From Akkermansiaceae bacterium (GTDB taxonomy: Bacteria; Verrucomicrobiota; Verrucomicrobiia; Verrucomicrobiales; Akkermansiaceae): 7,931 nt of DNA. Positions 6,653-7,931 of the stretch are shown here, in pieces. The first letter of the stretch is position 1. Each line of letters starts with the position of its first letter. The position numbers and the translations under genes were made by a program. The stretch is from the NCBI GenBank assembly GCA_029287105.1, contig JARFRT010000115.1:1-7931 (forward strand). The letters are read 5' to 3'. The notes under the pieces are model-generated. The model worked only from the letters and a program-made list of their open reading frames with translations, ran no database searches and was not told the origin of the DNA.

Positions 6653-7759
6653 ATGACCCATAAGGAACGAGTTTTAACAGCGCTTTCACACCGGCAGCCG
6701 GATCGCGTGCCATTGGAGATGAGCTTTACTCCGGAGTTCGCGCAACGACTTCGTAGCCACCTCTTTGGCGAGACAGGGGGCTCTCATAACCCGCACGGAG
6801 GGGGGAACGACTACCAGCTTGAGCAGGCACTGGATCTCGACGTCTTGCTCACCTCGGTGGGTTGGGCGAACTCCTATTACGCGGGAGACGTTTATAATCC
6901 CGGAGCAGATCACTACACCGACGAGTGGGGGGTCGATTGGCGGAACGTCGAGTACCACACGAAATTCGGCACCGGTTACTACACGGAGTTTTGTAATCCG
7001 CCACTGGCTGACGACGATGCGATCGCCTCCTACCAGGCTCCCGACCCGACACGTGCCGAGCTTTACACAGGCGTCGAGGATGCCGTGAAAAATTTTGGTT
7101 CCGAGTACTGGATTTGCGGCAGTTGCCAGACGACGATCTGGGAAACAGCCGTCGCCTTGCGCGGATTCGAGACCATCCTCATGGACTTGCTTGAGGAGCC
7201 TGAATTGGTCGGAAGTATCCTTGATATCCCGCAGCAATACCATCTGGAGGTTTGTCGGCGCCTCACCAAGCTGGGTGTTGATATGATCTGGCTCGGCGAC
7301 GATTTGGGCTCTCAACATGCGATGATCATGGACCCGGATGCGTGGAGGGAAATTCTCAAGCCGCGGTTCGCCAGCATGATTTCCGAACTCAAGGGGATCA
7401 ACCCGGATCTCAAGATCGCCTATCACACGGATGGTTATGTGGAACCCGTTATTGGAGACCTGATTGAAATTGGAGTGGACGTGCTCAATCCCGTGCAGCC
7501 CGCATCAATGAATCCATCGGATTTAAAGAGAAAATTTGGGGATAATCTCTCATTTATGGGTACGATGGACGTGCAGAATACCCTGCCATTTGGATCGGTT
7601 GATGATGTGCGCAAGGAGGTTGAAGATCGGATTCGCGTCGTGGGCAAGGATGGCGGCCTGATCCTTGCTCCAACCCATCACGTCCAGCTCGATACCCCGA
7701 TTGAAAACCTCCTGGCAATGCTCGAAACAGCCAATCCCGGCTTTCAGATTCCCGAATAG
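6653..7759 (+). CDS. URO-D superfamily protein, MtaA-like, not HemE
   Basis: A 368-residue cytoplasmic protein with a URO-D fold signature: MTHKERVLTALSHRQPDRVP at the start, CGSCQTTIWETAVALRG in the middle, and later YHTDGYVEPVI (257-267), LNPVQP, FMGTMDVQNTLPFG and ILAPTHHVQLDTP. The superfamily includes haem-pathway HemE and the cobamide methyltransferases MtaA/MtbA/CmuA. The RQAGRYLPE-type substrate motif of HemE is absent, so haem synthesis is unlikely. MtaA-type enzymes bind zinc through H-x-C plus a later Cys. Here the first site is H258-T-D260 and the later region has T341-H-H343, so the ligand set differs and zinc-dependent methyl transfer is not assured. No corrinoid-protein gene is in view. 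The start at 6653 is chosen because homology begins at MTHKERV; an in-frame GTG at 6569 would add 28 unlike residues. There is no Shine-Dalgarno before 6653. The gene ends 28 nt from the convergent moaE. Confidence 0.88.
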   Translation: MTHKERVLTALSHRQPDRVPLEMSFTPEFAQRLRSHLFGETGGSHNPHGGGNDYQLEQALDLDVLLTSVGWANSYYAGDVYNPGADHYTDEWGVDWRNVEYHTKFGTGYYTEFCNPPLADDDAIASYQAPDPTRAELYTGVEDAVKNFGSEYWICGSCQTTIWETAVALRGFETILMDLLEEPELVGSILDIPQQYHLEVCRRLTKLGVDMIWLGDDLGSQHAMIMDPDAWREILKPRFASMISELKGINPDLKIAYHTDGYVEPVIGDLIEIGVDVLNPVQPASMNPSDLKRKFGDNLSFMGTMDVQNTLPFGSVDDVRKEVEDRIRVVGKDGGLILAPTHHVQLDTPIENLLAMLETANPGFQIPE

Positions 7760-7787
7760 CCGGTTCTACGGACAAGCTGCCGCAAAA

Positions 7788-7931
7788 TCAATGATGGTGG
7801 CCGTGGTCGTGACTGTGGTCGGCGCAGGCGTGGCACTTGACCCAGATGCTGGTGCCATCGGTGTAGTGTTCTTTTTTCCAGATGGGGACGGTGGATTTGA
7901 TCGAGTCGATGATGGCGCGGCAGGCGTCGAA
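7788..7931 (-). CDS. moaE: MoaE, molybdopterin synthase large subunit, C-terminal end
   Basis: The last 47 residues of a minus-strand gene whose 5' part lies beyond the right edge. The segment FDACRAIIDS-IKSTVPIWKKEHYTDG-WV is the characteristic MoaE C-terminus. MoaE with MoaD adds the dithiolene sulphurs to precursor Z to make molybdopterin in the cytoplasm. The two lysines seven residues apart (12 and 19 of the fragment, in IKS and IWK) correspond to the catalytic pair known in E. coli MoaE as K119 and K126. The protein then continues past the usual WV end with KCHACADHSHDHGHHH, a Cys/His-rich tail that looks metal-binding. Tail-to-tail with the URO-D-like gene; no clear terminator in the 28-nt gap. 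Confidence 0.85.
   Translation of the reverse strand, partial: FDACRAIIDSIKSTVPIWKKEHYTDGTSIWVKCHACADHSHDHGHHH

Noticed and set aside
6686..7426. 246-codon minus-strand open frame opposite the URO-D-like gene
   Set aside because: Antisense shadow; the plus-strand frame carries the family motifs.
6653..7759. Annotation as HemE (haem biosynthesis)
   Set aside because: The N-terminal RQAGRYLPE-type motif and other HemE substrate residues are absent.

Overview
The window looks like chromosomal DNA of a PVC-superphylum bacterium, most likely Verrucomicrobiota or a relative. This rests on a gene pair typical of that group: a large planctomycete-type cytochrome/PSD-domain protein (DUF1595/DUF1592/DUF1588/DUF1585 architecture) followed by a Tat-exported DUF1552 protein. 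A non-HemE member of the URO-D family, also common in these bacteria, lies further along. GC content is moderate and several genes lack a clear Shine-Dalgarno sequence. No species can be named from the sequence alone.

Layout. (1) 1-1197, minus strand: the N-terminal 399 residues of a membrane sensor (TM helix, dCache-like periplasmic domain, second TM, start of HAMP) running off the left edge. It has no stop in 399 codons and explains the first 1.2 kb. A perfect 11-bp inverted repeat spans its start codon. (2) 1198-1646: a divergent intergenic region with a duplicated ~52-bp repeat and a short stretch resembling the 3' end of the moaE gene at the other end of the window. (3) 1647-6149, plus strand: a two-gene operon with 3 nt between stop and start. 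The first gene encodes a 1038-residue exported protein with two CxxCH haem-type motifs, the second a 460-residue DUF1552 protein with a twin-arginine signal. (4) 6150-6652: a 503-nt non-coding stretch with overlapping palindromes and a possible terminator. (5) 6653-7759, plus strand: a URO-D/MtaA-like protein lacking HemE hallmarks and the usual Cys zinc ligand. (6) 7788-7931, minus strand: the C-terminal end of MoaE (molybdopterin synthase large subunit) with an unusual Cys/His-rich tail, convergent with the URO-D gene.

How the genes may work together. The cytochrome-like protein and the DUF1552 protein are almost certainly co-transcribed and both exported, so they probably act together outside the cytoplasm. 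Their biochemical role is not established. The divergent dCache sensor shares their upstream region and could respond to a related signal, but that is inference from position only. The URO-D-like and moaE genes look like separate transcription units. The least explained and most interesting unit is the exported cytochrome/DUF1552 pair.
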